Of a stretch of 64,000 nucleotides of DNA, positions 34,296-44,767 are shown in pieces (the first letter of the stretch is position 1; every line of letters begins with the position of its first letter). The notes under the pieces are model-generated. The model worked only from the letters and a program-made list of their open reading frames with translations, had not been told where the DNA came from and did no database searches. Position numbers and translations under genes: made by a program. The DNA is taken from positions 124,001 through 188,000 of the forward strand of contig NZ_SORI01000003.1 in NCBI RefSeq assembly GCF_004366815.1, read 5' to 3'. The stretch comes from Aminivibrio pyruvatiphilus (GTDB lineage Bacteria; Synergistota; Synergistia; Synergistales; Aminobacteriaceae).

Positions 34296-35253
34296 AGAAA
34301 TAATACTCGAAGGGGCTCCCCGAGAGTGGCCTGGACTGGATGTGGGTCAGGTTCAGGCTGTTTTCGTAGAGGGGCTCCAGGGCGTAGAACAATCGTCCCG
34401 GCTTGTGCTCCACGTTGAACAGGAACGAGGTCTTGTTCCGCTCCCCCCTCCGGGGCGTACCCCGCCCCACCACCCAGAAACGGGTCCTGTTGCTTCCCCG
34501 GTCCTGGATTTTTTCAGCGAGGATATTGAGTCCGCACCGCTCCGCTGCAAGGGCGCTGCAGACGGCTGCCCGCTCGGGCCGTCCGGCGCATGCCGCCGCA
34601 GCCGCACTCGTGCTGGCCACGGGCACCTGCTCCACCCGGGGCAGGTTCGACCGGAGCCATTCCCTGCACTGGCCCAGGGCCTGGGGGTGGGAAAGAACCT
34701 CCCGGATGTCCTCCCGGGCTGTCCCCTCCGAAGCGAGGACGTGGTCAACCTTAATAGAAACTTCATTATGTATCACTATATCCTTCGCCGCCGAAGCAAA
34801 GGCGTCCATGGTAGGGAGAACCGTTCCCTCCAGCGAGTTTTCCGCCGGAAGAACGCCCCAGTCGGCCAGGCCCTTGTCCACCGCGGAAAAGACGTCGGGG
34901 AAGGAGGCGCACGGCACGGTATCCACTGTCCCGCCGAAGGCCGCGAACACTCCCTCGTGGGAGAAAGACCCCTCCGGCCCGAGGAAGGCCGCCTTCGGAC
35001 GGTGCTGCACTCCCCGGCACAGGGAGATTAATTCCCGGTAAATTCTGGTCACCGCCTCCGGGTCCAGGTCGGGGCACGCGAGGAGCACCCTCTCGATAAC
35101 CTGGTTTTCCCTGACGGGATCGTACACGGGAGCGCCCCCCTTGGCCCTGCCGATCTCCCTGGCGGTCTCCGCCCTCTCGGCGATGAGCCCGGCGATCTGC
35201 CTGTCCAGAGTGTCGATCTTCTCCCGGAAATGCTGCAGCTTCTCCTTGTCCAT
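34186..35253 (-). CDS. pheA: Bifunctional chorismate mutase / prephenate dehydratase
   Basis: The 355-aa fusion has an AroQ chorismate mutase (residues 1-85, with REKIDTLDRQI and REIGRAKGG), a prephenate dehydratase domain (AFLGPEGSFSHEG, and the catalytic TRF in NRTRFWVVG) and a C-terminal ACT domain with IQSRPL and FFIDVEG that binds Phe for feedback. It makes phenylpyruvate from chorismate. The gene is convergent with aroK and their ends overlap by 110 bases. GGAGGGAG lies seven bases before the ATG. No leader attenuator was seen before it. Confidence 0.95.
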   Translation of the reverse strand: MDKEKLQHFREKIDTLDRQIAGLIAERAETAREIGRAKGGAPVYDPVRENQVIERVLLACPDLDPEAVTRIYRELISLCRGVQHRPKAAFLGPEGSFSHEGVFAAFGGTVDTVPCASFPDVFSAVDKGLADWGVLPAENSLEGTVLPTMDAFASAAKDIVIHNEVSIKVDHVLASEGTAREDIREVLSHPQALGQCREWLRSNLPRVEQVPVASTSAAAAACAGRPERAAVCSALAAERCGLNILAEKIQDRGSNRTRFWVVGRGTPRRGERNKTSFLFNVEHKPGRLFYALEPLYENSLNLTHIQSRPLSGSPFEYYFFIDVEGFLEDEPVRKALDTMRERTAFLRLLGSYPCR

Positions 35254-35307
35254 GGGAACTCCCTCCAGCCCTTATATTTTTCGAATTTTCTTTTATTTTC
35301 CGGTCTC

Positions 35308-35336
35308 TTGACAGCCCGGAGAAACCCCTGTAGGAT
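35308..35336 (+). promoter_or_regulatory. Sigma-70 promoter of the ilv attenuator
   Basis: TTGACA (35308-35313), 17-base spacer, TAGGAT (35331-35336). It starts inside the region upstream of pheA on the other strand. Confidence 0.75.
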
Positions 35337-35428
35337 TACCCACAATTTCCGGAGGCTCACCCATTAATTTAAGCACAGCGTCCGGAAACATGGTACCACA
35401 CAACGAAGAAGCGAAGGAGGGAGTTCCG

Positions 35429-35536
35429 GTGAAGAAAATGACCCGTACCGTGTGTTCGGCCAGTGCCGTTTCCGTAATTATCGCCGTCATTATTATTCGC
35501 TGCGGGGCCCCTCCCGGAGCGCTTCTCGTCGTGTAG
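35429..35536 (+). CDS. Branched-chain leader peptide of the ilvNCB attenuator
   Basis: A 35-aa ORF starts with GTG 35429, behind GAAGGAGG. It reads VSVIIAVIII in the middle, with three consecutive Ile codons (35489-35497), and ends LLVV. That is a high density of Ile, Val and Leu directly before a branched-chain biosynthesis operon. Function is inferred from position and from the antiterminator behind it. Confidence 0.88.
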   Translation: MKKMTRTVCSASAVSVIIAVIIIRCGAPPGALLVV

Positions 35537-35592
35537 CCGGACGAAAGCACTTCCGAGGGACCCCCGCACACTCAGCGGGGGTCCCTTTTTTT
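35502..35592 (+). promoter_or_regulatory. ilv attenuator: antiterminator and terminator
   Basis: The terminator is GGGACCCCCGC (35557-35567) with GCGGGGGTCCC (35575-35585), a perfect 11-bp stem, then seven T. Bases 35502-35524 in the leader pair in several blocks with 35545-35567: GCGGGG:CCCCGC, CCCTC:GAGGG, GGA:TCC and GCTT:AAGC, which removes the 5' arm. The block begins four bases after the last Ile codon, so stalling at Ile leaves it free. Confidence 0.85.
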
Positions 35593-35627
35593 ATCCCCGC
35601 ATTTTTCACGAAGGAGGAGAGAGGCGC

Positions 35628-36101
35628 ATGGAACGGACCATAGGCGTAGTGACGGAGGAAGGACGAGGGGTTTTTTCCCGCATTTCGGGGCTCATGGAGC
35701 GCAGGGGATTCCAGGTCCGGGGCGTGACCGCCGGGGCGACCCAGCGCCCGGGAATGGCCCGGTACACCCTGGTGATCGGCGGGGATGAACGGCAGGCGGG
35801 CCAGGCCGTGCGCCAGATCCGGAAGATGGTGGAGACCGTGACGGTGGAGGATCTGAGCGCCGGCGGGTGCGTGGAGCGGTGCATGATGCTCCTGAAGTTC
35901 GCTCCGTCGCCGGAGGAGCGGGAGGCCCTTTTCGAGGTCATGAAGGGCTACCCTCATTCGGTGTCGGAGGACCGCGGCTCATCCCTCATCTTCGAGATGA
36001 TGGGCCCCGGCGTCCTGCTGGACGACTGCCTTGAAAACGTGCGGGGCCTCGGCCTCGTGGAATCGGTGAAAAGCGGCCCCCTGGCCCTTGGAACGAACTG
36101 A
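35628..36101 (+). CDS. ilvN: Acetolactate synthase regulatory subunit
   Basis: The 157-aa protein has an N-terminal ACT domain ([20 protein letters not shown] and a following beta strand) and an IlvN-type C-terminal half. It binds valine and modulates the catalytic subunit IlvB. The start at 35628 follows GGAGGAG. It is first in ilvNCB, whereas the catalytic gene usually comes first. It ends 40 bases before ilvC. Confidence 0.88.
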   Translation: MERTIGVVTEEGRGVFSRISGLMERRGFQVRGVTAGATQRPGMARYTLVIGGDERQAGQAVRQIRKMVETVTVEDLSAGGCVERCMMLLKFAPSPEEREALFEVMKGYPHSVSEDRGSSLIFEMMGPGVLLDDCLENVRGLGLVESVKSGPLALGTN

Positions 36102-36141
36102 CGGAAACACACATACTCATTACGCGAAGGAGCTGAAAAAG

Positions 36142-37152
36142 ATGGCAACAGTACTGTACGACAGGGATGCGAACATGAAGGTTCTCGAGGGGAAAACGGT
36201 GGCCGTGCTCGGGTACGGAAGCCAGGGACACGCCCATGCCCAGAATCTCCGCGACAGCGGAGTCTCCGTGGTGGTGGGGCTTCACGAAGGCAGCAGATCC
36301 CGGGCGGCGGCCGAACGGGACGGCTTTGCGGTCCATTCAGTGGACGACGCCGTGAAAAACGCCGACGTGGTCATGTTCCTCATGCCGGACCATGTCCAGG
36401 GCACCGTCTACCGCACGTCGGTGGCCCCGAACCTGAAGAAGGGCGCAGCCCTGGCCTTCGCTCACGGCTTCTCCGTCCACTTCAGCCAGGTGGAACCCCC
36501 GAAGGACAACGACGTCTTCATGGTGGCCCCCAAGGGTCCCGGCCATCTCGTCCGGCGCATGTACACCGACGGTCGGGGCGTTCCCTGCCTTCTCGCCGTG
36601 GAACAGGACGCTTCAGGACACGCCCGGGAACTGGGACTGGCCTACGCCTGCGCCCTCGGCGGCGGCAGGGCCGGTGTTCTCTGCACCACCTTCGCCGAGG
36701 AGACGGAGACCGACCTTTTCGGCGAACAGGCCGTGCTGTGCGGTGGCATTACCGAACTCATCAAGGCGGGGTTCGACACCCTCGTGGAGGCCGGATACCA
36801 GCCCGAAATCGCCTATTTTGAATGCCTCAACGAAATGAAGCTCATCGTGGACCTCATGTACGAGGGCGGCATGGGCTGGATGCGCTACTCCGTCAGCGAC
36901 ACCGCCAAGTACGGCGACCTCACCGCCGGCAAAAAGGTCATCGACGGCAGGGTCAGGGAGACCATGAAGACTCTCCTTGCGGACGTAAAGGACGGCTCCT
37001 TCGCCAAGGACTGGATGCTCGAGAACCAGTGCGGCCGGCCCCGGATGAAAAAGTGGATGCAGCAGGAGAAGAGCCACCCCATCGAGGCGGTGGGCAAGGA
37101 ACTTCGGGCCATGATGCCCTGGATGGACGCCAAGTCGGCCCCCGACGCCTGA
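36142..37152 (+). CDS. ilvC: Ketol-acid reductoisomerase, class I
   Basis: The 336-aa enzyme converts acetolactate to dihydroxy-isovalerate with NADPH. It shows the Rossmann motif [30 protein letters not shown] and the metal-binding [16 protein letters not shown]. The ATG at 36142 is used because AAGGAGCTG lies nine bases upstream; an ATG 54 bases earlier has no such site. Confidence 0.96.
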   Translation: MATVLYDRDANMKVLEGKTVAVLGYGSQGHAHAQNLRDSGVSVVVGLHEGSRSRAAAERDGFAVHSVDDAVKNADVVMFLMPDHVQGTVYRTSVAPNLKKGAALAFAHGFSVHFSQVEPPKDNDVFMVAPKGPGHLVRRMYTDGRGVPCLLAVEQDASGHARELGLAYACALGGGRAGVLCTTFAEETETDLFGEQAVLCGGITELIKAGFDTLVEAGYQPEIAYFECLNEMKLIVDLMYEGGMGWMRYSVSDTAKYGDLTAGKKVIDGRVRETMKTLLADVKDGSFAKDWMLENQCGRPRMKKWMQQEKSHPIEAVGKELRAMMPWMDAKSAPDA

Positions 37153-37186
37153 TTTTTTTCGAGATACGGAGAGAGGAGAGAACGCC

Positions 37187-38860
37187 ATGAAGATGACGGG
37201 AGCCAGGATGGTGGTGGAAGCCCTTGCGATCGAGGGAGTGAAGTGCGTGTACGGCATACCGGGAGGGTCGGTCATCCCCCTCTACGACGCCCTTTACGAT
37301 GCCCCCTTCGCCCACATCCTCATGCGGCACGAACAGGCGGCGGCCCACGCCGCGGACGGGTACGCCCGCGCCTCGGGAAAGCCGGGGGTGTGCATCTGCA
37401 CCTCCGGCCCGGGGTTCACCAACATCCTCACCGGACTGGCGACCGCCTTCATGGATTCCGTTCCCCTCGTGGCAATTTCCGGACAGGTGGCCACCCATCT
37501 CATCGGCACCGACGCCTTCCAGGAGTCGGACACCTTCGGGAGCAGCCTGCCGGCAGTGAAGCACAGCTTCCTCGTCCGATCCGTTGAGGAGCTCCCGGCG
37601 GCGCTGAAGGGGGCCTTCGAGATCGCCGTCTCGGGCCGCCCCGGCCCCGTGCTCGTGGATCTGCCCGTGGACATCCAGAAGGCCCAGGGCGAGTTCGTCT
37701 ACCCTGAACATGCCCTTTTCGGCGAAGACCGTCTTAAGATGCAGACCGATCTGTCCAGGGCGGACGAGGCAGCCTCCCTCCTCAGAAACGCAGAGCGGCC
37801 GGTGATCCTCGCGGGGGGCGGCATCCTCTCCTCCGGGGCTTCCGGCTTCCTCCTCCGCCTGGCGGAGAAATGCGCCATTCCCGTGGCTACCACCCTCATG
37901 GGGAAAGGGGCCTTCCCCGAGGACCATCCCCTCTCCCTGGGCATGGCGGGCATGCACGGCACCCCCTGGGCCAACCTCGCCCTTTCGGAGGCGGACGTCC
38001 TCTTCGCGGTGGGCACCCGGTTCAGCGACCGCACCACCGGCAGGCTCGACTGCTTCGTCAAAGACGCCGCCGTCATCCACGGCGACATCGACGAGGCGGA
38101 GTTCGACAAGATCGTCCCGTGCCGGGTGCACCTCCTCGGCGACGCAAAGGCCATCCTCGGCACGGTCACGGAAGAGCTCGGGGAATGCCGCCGGGACGAG
38201 TGGGCGGCCGCGGTGGAACGGTGGAAGGAGGAATACCCTCTCTCCGACCCCGGTTCCGCGGACTTCATTCCCTCATCGGTCCTGGAGGCCGTCCGCAGGT
38301 CGGCGAAGGACCGGTGGCCCGTGGTGGCCGACGTGGGCCAGAACCAGATGTGGACCGCCCTGTTCTATAAAACGAACGAACCGGGAACCTTCCTCACCTC
38401 CGGGGGCCTCGGCACCATGGGATACGCCCTCCCGGCGGCCATGGGCGCCTCCCTGGCCAGAAACCGCACCCCCGTGCTCTGCTTCGCCGGAGACGGCGGA
38501 TTCCTGATGAACTGCCAGGAGCTCGAAACCTGCGCCCGGTACGGCATCCCCGTGAAGATCTTCGTCCTGAACAACGGGGCCCTCGGCATGGTCCGCCAGT
38601 GGCAGGAACTCTTCTGGAACGAACGGTACTCCGGCACCACGCCTCTTTCCCCCTGCCGGTTCGCCGCCCTGGCGGAAGCCCTGGGCGTGCCGGGGCACAC
38701 CTGCACGTCCATGGTCGAACTGGAAGGCCTGCTTCCGGACATGCTCGCAGCGCCCGGACCGGCCCTGGTTGACTGCCGCATCCCCAGGGAAGAGCTCATC
38801 CTCCCCATGGTCCCCGCGGGGGCGGCCCTGAAAGATTTTATCTACAAGGTGAAGGTGTAG
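37187..38860 (+). CDS. ilvB: Acetolactate synthase catalytic subunit
   Basis: The 557-aa ThDP enzyme condenses two pyruvates (or pyruvate plus 2-oxobutyrate). It has YGIPGGSVIPLYDAL, RHEQAAAHAADGYARASG with the catalytic glutamate, the FAD-binding middle domain, and the ThDP motif GDGGFLMNCQEL followed by NNGALGMVRQWQ. It is 35 bases after ilvC, and completes ilvN-ilvC-ilvB; ilvD, ilvE and leu genes are not in the window. It ends 14 bases before the stop of the convergent galM. Confidence 0.95.
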   Translation: MKMTGARMVVEALAIEGVKCVYGIPGGSVIPLYDALYDAPFAHILMRHEQAAAHAADGYARASGKPGVCICTSGPGFTNILTGLATAFMDSVPLVAISGQVATHLIGTDAFQESDTFGSSLPAVKHSFLVRSVEELPAALKGAFEIAVSGRPGPVLVDLPVDIQKAQGEFVYPEHALFGEDRLKMQTDLSRADEAASLLRNAERPVILAGGGILSSGASGFLLRLAEKCAIPVATTLMGKGAFPEDHPLSLGMAGMHGTPWANLALSEADVLFAVGTRFSDRTTGRLDCFVKDAAVIHGDIDEAEFDKIVPCRVHLLGDAKAILGTVTEELGECRRDEWAAAVERWKEEYPLSDPGSADFIPSSVLEAVRRSAKDRWPVVADVGQNQMWTALFYKTNEPGTFLTSGGLGTMGYALPAAMGASLARNRTPVLCFAGDGGFLMNCQELETCARYGIPVKIFVLNNGALGMVRQWQELFWNERYSGTTPLSPCRFAALAEALGVPGHTCTSMVELEGLLPDMLAAPGPALVDCRIPREELILPMVPAGAALKDFIYKVKV

Positions 38861-38873
38861 GTGTAGGGAAAGG

Positions 38874-39935
38874 CTATTCGGGAAGAAGGGAAAAACGCCA
38901 CTCCGACCGGGCGGTATATCGTTCTCCCTTCCGCAGTACAGGGAGAGGAAGACCCGGCAGGGCGGCGGCGTTGGGATACCACTGGGGTTCCAGGGCGAGG
39001 GCCAGTCCGGGCCTGCCCTGCCGTCCCCCCGAAAAAACCTGGTCCGGGGAAAGGGACCTTCCCCCGTAGAACACTACTGCCGGCTGGTCGGTGAAAAGCT
39101 CCATCCGCCGCCCGCTCGGCAGGTGGTCGAGGACGGCGCAGGGAACATCTGCCCCCCGGCCTTCGTCAGGGAGAAAGGGATGGTCGAACTTTTCGGCGGG
39201 AAGAGGCGCCCTGGGGGAGCGGAAATCAAAGGGCGTTCCTCCCACCGGCTCCGGGAGCCGGGGAAGGGAGTGCCCGTCCAGGGGCATGTACCGCCCGGCC
39301 CGGAGAAGCAGGCGGTGATCCTCCACCGAAACGGAAACCGGACCGCCGAGGTTGAAGTAGCCGTGAAAGGTGGGAGCGAAGAGGGTATCCTCCGACGACC
39401 ACGCCTCCCATTCCAGGGAAAGCCTTCCCCCGCCGTCCAGGGTGTAGACTGCCTTCACCGATAGCACCCCGGGAAACCCCCACTCCCCGGGGAGGGTGGA
39501 CAGGGAAAAGCGCACGCCGGCAATACGGCCGTCGCAGAAGGTCATGCCCTTCCAGACACTTTTGGAAAAGCCTGCGGAACCGCTGTGGAGGCACGTGGTT
39601 CCCTCGTTGGCCTCCAGGGACAGCACCTTTTCCCCGAGCGGCACCGACGCCCCGGCGACGCGCCCGGCCACGGGGCCGCAGAGGACGCCGCACCAGGAGC
39701 GATCATGCTCGTAATCCTTCAGGCCGTCAAACCCCAGGACCACATTTTCCGCCCGGCCCGACCTGTCCGGGATCTCGATGGAATGGACCGCCCCGCCGAA
39801 ATCGAGACACCGCACCGTAATGCCGCCGTTGGCCAGGGTGTGGAGAAACACCCTCTCCCCGCCCGCGGTGTTCCCGAAAAAGCCGGAGGCCACGCATGCC
39901 GCGCTACCGTGCAGTACGTCGCTTCGTATAGACAT
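38874..39935 (-). CDS. galM: Aldose 1-epimerase (mutarotase)
   Basis: The 353-aa galactose mutarotase-like protein has LDFGGAVHSIEIPDRSG, VLGFDGLKDYE, HSGSAGFSKSVWKG and a FHGYFNLGG active-site histidine segment. It converts alpha and beta anomers of hexoses or pentoses. Its start overlaps the permease end by 32 bases, so it belongs to the sugar transport operon and supports a sugar substrate for that transporter. Confidence 0.9.
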   Translation of the reverse strand: MSIRSDVLHGSAACVASGFFGNTAGGERVFLHTLANGGITVRCLDFGGAVHSIEIPDRSGRAENVVLGFDGLKDYEHDRSWCGVLCGPVAGRVAGASVPLGEKVLSLEANEGTTCLHSGSAGFSKSVWKGMTFCDGRIAGVRFSLSTLPGEWGFPGVLSVKAVYTLDGGGRLSLEWEAWSSEDTLFAPTFHGYFNLGGPVSVSVEDHRLLLRAGRYMPLDGHSLPRLPEPVGGTPFDFRSPRAPLPAEKFDHPFLPDEGRGADVPCAVLDHLPSGRRMELFTDQPAVVFYGGRSLSPDQVFSGGRQGRPGLALALEPQWYPNAAALPGLPLPVLRKGERYTARSEWRFSLLPE

Positions 39936-41069
39936 CGAAGGCCACCGCCCCGAGAAGCACCAGCCCCTTGACCACCTGCTGCCAGTCGATGGAGACGCCC
40001 ACGATGGACATGCCGTTGTTCAGGATGCCCATGATGAGCCCGCCGATGATGGCCCCGGCCACGGTTCCGATGCCCCCCGACGCCGAGGCGCCTCCGATGT
40101 AGCATGCGCCGATGGCGTCAAGCTCGAAGTTGGTGCCCGCCATGGGGGACGCAGCGTTCAGCCTGCCCATGAAAACCAGCCCCGCCACCGCCGCCAGGAG
40201 TCCCATATTGGCATAGACGAGGAAAAACACCCGGTTCGTGTCGATGCCGGAGAGCTTCGCCGCCTTTTCGTTCCCGCCGAAGGCGTAAACGTGCCGTCCG
40301 AAGACCGTCTTTCCCGTGATGAAGGAATAGATCAGCACCAGGGAGCCCAGGAGCACCAGCACCACCGGAAGGCCCCGGTGCCGTGCGAGCTGCCACGAAA
40401 ACGCCATGAGAACCGCTCCCATGGAGAGGATCTTCAGCGCCCACAAGGGGAAGGAAAGCACGTCGAAGCCGCAGGCCACCTTTTTCCGCCTGCTCCTCAG
40501 GTCGGCGAAGGCGAAGGCCAGGATGGCCGCCGCCACGACGGCGAGGGCCGTGTAGTTCAGGTCCGTACCCCCGAGGATGTCGGGAATGAAGGTGGAAATG
40601 GACTTCTGAAACGACTGGGGCATGGGGGCGATGGTCTGGCCCCTCAGCATGACCAGCGTCAGCCCCCGGAAGCAGAGCATTCCGGCCAGGGTGACGATAA
40701 AGGCCGGGATGCGGAAGTAGGCGATCCAGTACCCCTGCCAGCACCCTATGGCCACGCCCAGGAGCAGGGCAATGAGCACTGACGGCAGCACCGGCCACTT
40801 CCAGGTGACCATCATGGTGGCGGCCACGGCGCCGATGAAGGCCGCCACGGAGCCCACCGAGAGGTCGATGTTTCCCGTGAGGATGCACAGGAGCATGCCG
40901 ATGGCGAGGATGAGAATATAGCTGTTCTGCTGGATGATGTTGGTGATGTTCAGGGGCCGGAGCAGCACGCCCTCAGTCAGGTACTGGAAAAGGATAACGA
41001 TGAAGATGAGCGCCACCATCATGGCGTACTGGCGGATGTTCGCCATGAACATCTCTTTCATCTTCTCCA

Positions 41070-41070
<1 letters not shown>
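39904..41070 (-). CDS. Sugar ABC transporter permease (MmsB/GguB/XylH-like)
   Basis: The 388-aa membrane protein has about ten hydrophobic segments and the family segment LTGNIDLSVGSVAAF, typical of the BPD_transp_2 permeases for monosaccharides. AIGACYIGGASASGGIGTVAGA is the conserved coupling segment. The start at 41070 overlaps the ATPase stop (TGATG) and follows GGGAGGTGG at about six bases. It forms the pore with the ATPase and the ChvE-like protein. Confidence 0.92.
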
Positions 41071-42614
<1,544 letters not shown>

Positions 42615-42642
42615 AAGGTCAGCCCCCGTCTCCGGTGTTTTC

Positions 42643-42666
42643 GGGGGGCGGAACGGACCGCCCCCC
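42643..42666 (-). other. Intercistronic stem-loop between binding protein and ATPase genes
   Basis: GGGGGGCGG (42643-42651) pairs with CCGCCCCCC (42658-42666), loop of six. No T run follows on the minus strand, so it is likely to stabilise the upstream binding-protein mRNA, or cause partial termination. Confidence 0.65.
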
Positions 42667-42681
42667 TGCGGAAAGAAAGTG

Positions 42682-43728
42682 CTACTTCAGCTCTTCTTCC
42701 TTGTAGTAACCGGAATCGAGAAGCAGGGCTTTGTAATTGTTCACGTCGGCGAAGACCGGTTCGAGCAGGTAGGAGGGAACAACTTTCACGCCGTTGTCGT
42801 AGGTCTTGGTGTCGTTCACTTCGGGGGCCTTTCCCTGCATGATGTCGCCCACCATCTCCGCCACCTTGGCGGCGAGGGCACGGGTGTCCTTGAAGACCGA
42901 CATGGACTGCTTGCCGGCGATCATGTTCTTCACGTTGGCCCTGTCGCAGTCCTGGCCGGTGATGATAGGCCAGTCCTTGCCGGGAATGTAGCCGTTGTTG
43001 TCGAGGGAAGCGGCGACACCGTAAGCGAGTGAGTCGTTGGGGGAAAGCACTACGTGGAGCTTCTTGTCGGTGTAGGACTTGGAGATCAGGTTATCCATCC
43101 GGGCCTGGGCATCCTCGGACTTCCATCCCAGAATGGCGATCTGCTCCATCTTCGTCTGGCCGGACTGGCACACCAGCTTGCCGCTGTCGAGGTAGGGCTG
43201 CAGCACGCTCATGGCACCGCCGTTGAAGAAATAGGCGTTGTTGTCGTCGGGGGAACCGCCGAAGAACTCGATGTTGAAGGGCCCCTTGCCCTCCTTCAGA
43301 CCGAGCTTTTCCTCGATAAATTTTCCCTGGATGACGCCAACCTTGAAGTTGTCGAAGGTGGCGTAGTAGTCCACGTTGGGAGTCTGGCGGATCAGACGGT
43401 CGTAGGCGATGACGGGGATCTTGGCCGCCGCGGCGCTGGCCAGGACGTCGGAGAGGACGGTCCCGTCGATGGAGGCGATGATGAGGACCTTGCATCCCTT
43501 GGTGATCATGTTTTCAAGCTGGGAAATCTGGGTGCTCACGTTGTTCTCGGCATACTGAAGATCCACCTTGTATCCCTTTTCCTCGAGGATCTTCTTCATG
43601 TTCGCGCCGTCTTCGTTCCAGCGCTGGAGGGACTGGGTGGGCATGGCCACGCCCACGAGATCTGCTGCAAGTGCGGCGGAGGAGAAGACCAGGACAAGAG
43701 CGAAAAGAGCGAGAAGCACTTTCTTCAT
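42682..43728 (-). CDS. Sugar-binding protein, ChvE-like
   Basis: The 348-aa periplasmic binding protein has a signal peptide ([21 protein letters not shown]) and an ABC sugar-binding fold with [40 protein letters not shown] and [18 protein letters not shown]. The repertoire fits ChvE/XylF, which bind glucose, galactose, xylose or arabinose. The ATG at 43728 follows AAGGAG at 11 bases. It is first in the operon, followed by ATPase, permease and galM. Confidence 0.93.
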   Translation of the reverse strand: MKKVLLALFALVLVFSSAALAADLVGVAMPTQSLQRWNEDGANMKKILEEKGYKVDLQYAENNVSTQISQLENMITKGCKVLIIASIDGTVLSDVLASAAAAKIPVIAYDRLIRQTPNVDYYATFDNFKVGVIQGKFIEEKLGLKEGKGPFNIEFFGGSPDDNNAYFFNGGAMSVLQPYLDSGKLVCQSGQTKMEQIAILGWKSEDAQARMDNLISKSYTDKKLHVVLSPNDSLAYGVAASLDNNGYIPGKDWPIITGQDCDRANVKNMIAGKQSMSVFKDTRALAAKVAEMVGDIMQGKAPEVNDTKTYDNGVKVVPSYLLEPVFADVNNYKALLLDSGYYKEEELK

Positions 43729-44161
43729 GACGATCCACACTCCTTCTTCAGCTTTCTTCAAGGGGCGCTGCCCCTTTTCATCCTCCCCGGGGGAGGCGCC
43801 TTCGTTCCGCATCCCCTTTCGGCAGGGGAGCCCTGTTGTCTGCAGCGGGAGCGGCATCATCTCCTCTTAAATGAAGATTCCCTGTTCCGTACCGGTTGCA
43901 AGGCGCGGGGGCAGAACTGTATTTGGAACAGGAATTTGCAGCTTTTTCCATTCTTGTTTGGAAGGTTCCGGGGGACAACTTTTCCTCTTATCATAATTGA
44001 TTGATTCAATAAATATATTATGAACGTAAATTTTATTTTGTCAAGACCGAATGTTCTTCTCCTACCGGTCTTCCCGGCACAACGTGCCGGGCATCCTTAC
44101 ATCAGGCCCGCCCCATGAAATACCTTCCGGGCTCCTCCCGGCCGCCAAAGCGTGAAGGCTC
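43729..44161. other. Upstream region of the sugar operon, 433 bp
   Basis: It holds the minus-strand promoter (44015-44044), a possible operator ATTGATTCAAT (44000-44010), a long untranslated leader of about 280 bases, and an 8-bp hairpin (44073-44091) behind the ATC-hydrolase-like gene. No gene was seen. Confidence 0.55.
44015..44044 (-). promoter_or_regulatory. Sigma-70 promoter of the sugar transport operon, with possible operator
   Basis: On the minus strand TTGACA, 18 bases, TAATAT. Just downstream of the -10 is an 11-bp odd palindrome, ATTGATTCAAT (44000-44010), where a repressor could block initiation. Confidence 0.65.
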
Positions 44162-44713
44162 TCAGGATTTCCAGACCTCACCCCGGGGGGTGATTTTCAT
44201 CAGGCAGACATCGTCGCCCATCTTCACGCTCTTCAGAAGCTCCACGTCCACCTCGCAGCCGAAGGCACACTCGAAAAGGACCTTGCTGTACCCCGTGGTG
44301 CACTGGCACCAGGTATCCGTCTCCAGCCTGTCCACATCTGCGAGCATGGGGCAGGGACAGAAAGGGAACTGCAGGTACAGCTCCCCGTCCACGCAGGAAA
44401 GGCCGGACTCTTTGGCCCCTTTGCCGGCGGCAAACTCCTCCATGCTGGACGAAGACGCCACAAGGCCTTTCGCGAACTCGATCCGCTCATCCATGCCATA
44501 CCCGCACTGGCAGCTTCTCCGGATCCGCTTCACCGTCTCCCGGTCGAACTCCCTCTCCAGCCGGGCCATGGTTCCCTTCACCCAGGCGGCGTTGTCCTCG
44601 GACACAGCTTCCCCGCTGTCTCCGAAAACGATCTTCTCCGCCGCCTCCTCGCCCCCGGCGGCCTTCACGGCCTCAAAAATGACCTGTTCCTGCAGTTTCC
44701 GAACATCAAACAT
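44162..44713 (-). CDS. Cys-rich protein, ATC-hydrolase-like / DUF6144-like
   Basis: The 183-aa protein has several cysteine clusters: RRSCQCGYG, FPFCPCPML, and WCQCTTGYSKVLFE followed by the GDDVCLMKI strand. The C-terminal pattern resembles the L-2-amino-thiazoline-4-carboxylate hydrolase family, whose members open a thiazoline ring to give S-carbamoyl-cysteine, but many relatives have other or unknown roles and the extra cysteines suggest metal binding. The ATG at 44713 is preferred over an in-frame upstream start. It stands alone between the sugar operon and the hsd genes. Confidence 0.55.
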   Translation of the reverse strand: MFDVRKLQEQVIFEAVKAAGGEEAAEKIVFGDSGEAVSEDNAAWVKGTMARLEREFDRETVKRIRRSCQCGYGMDERIEFAKGLVASSSSMEEFAAGKGAKESGLSCVDGELYLQFPFCPCPMLADVDRLETDTWCQCTTGYSKVLFECAFGCEVDVELLKSVKMGDDVCLMKITPRGEVWKS

Positions 44714-44767
44714 CTTTTCACCCCGAGTTCTCAAGATAAGGGAACCGTTTCTCCTTTTCCGGAACGC

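Noticed and set aside
35254-35428. Possible leader attenuator before pheA on the minus strand
   Set aside because: A short frame begins near 35360, but it lacks a run of Phe codons and there is no hairpin with T tract between it and pheA.
42643-42666. Full terminator after the sugar-binding protein gene
   Set aside because: On the minus strand GAAAAC follows the stem, with no T run, and the ATPase and permease genes clearly continue the operon.
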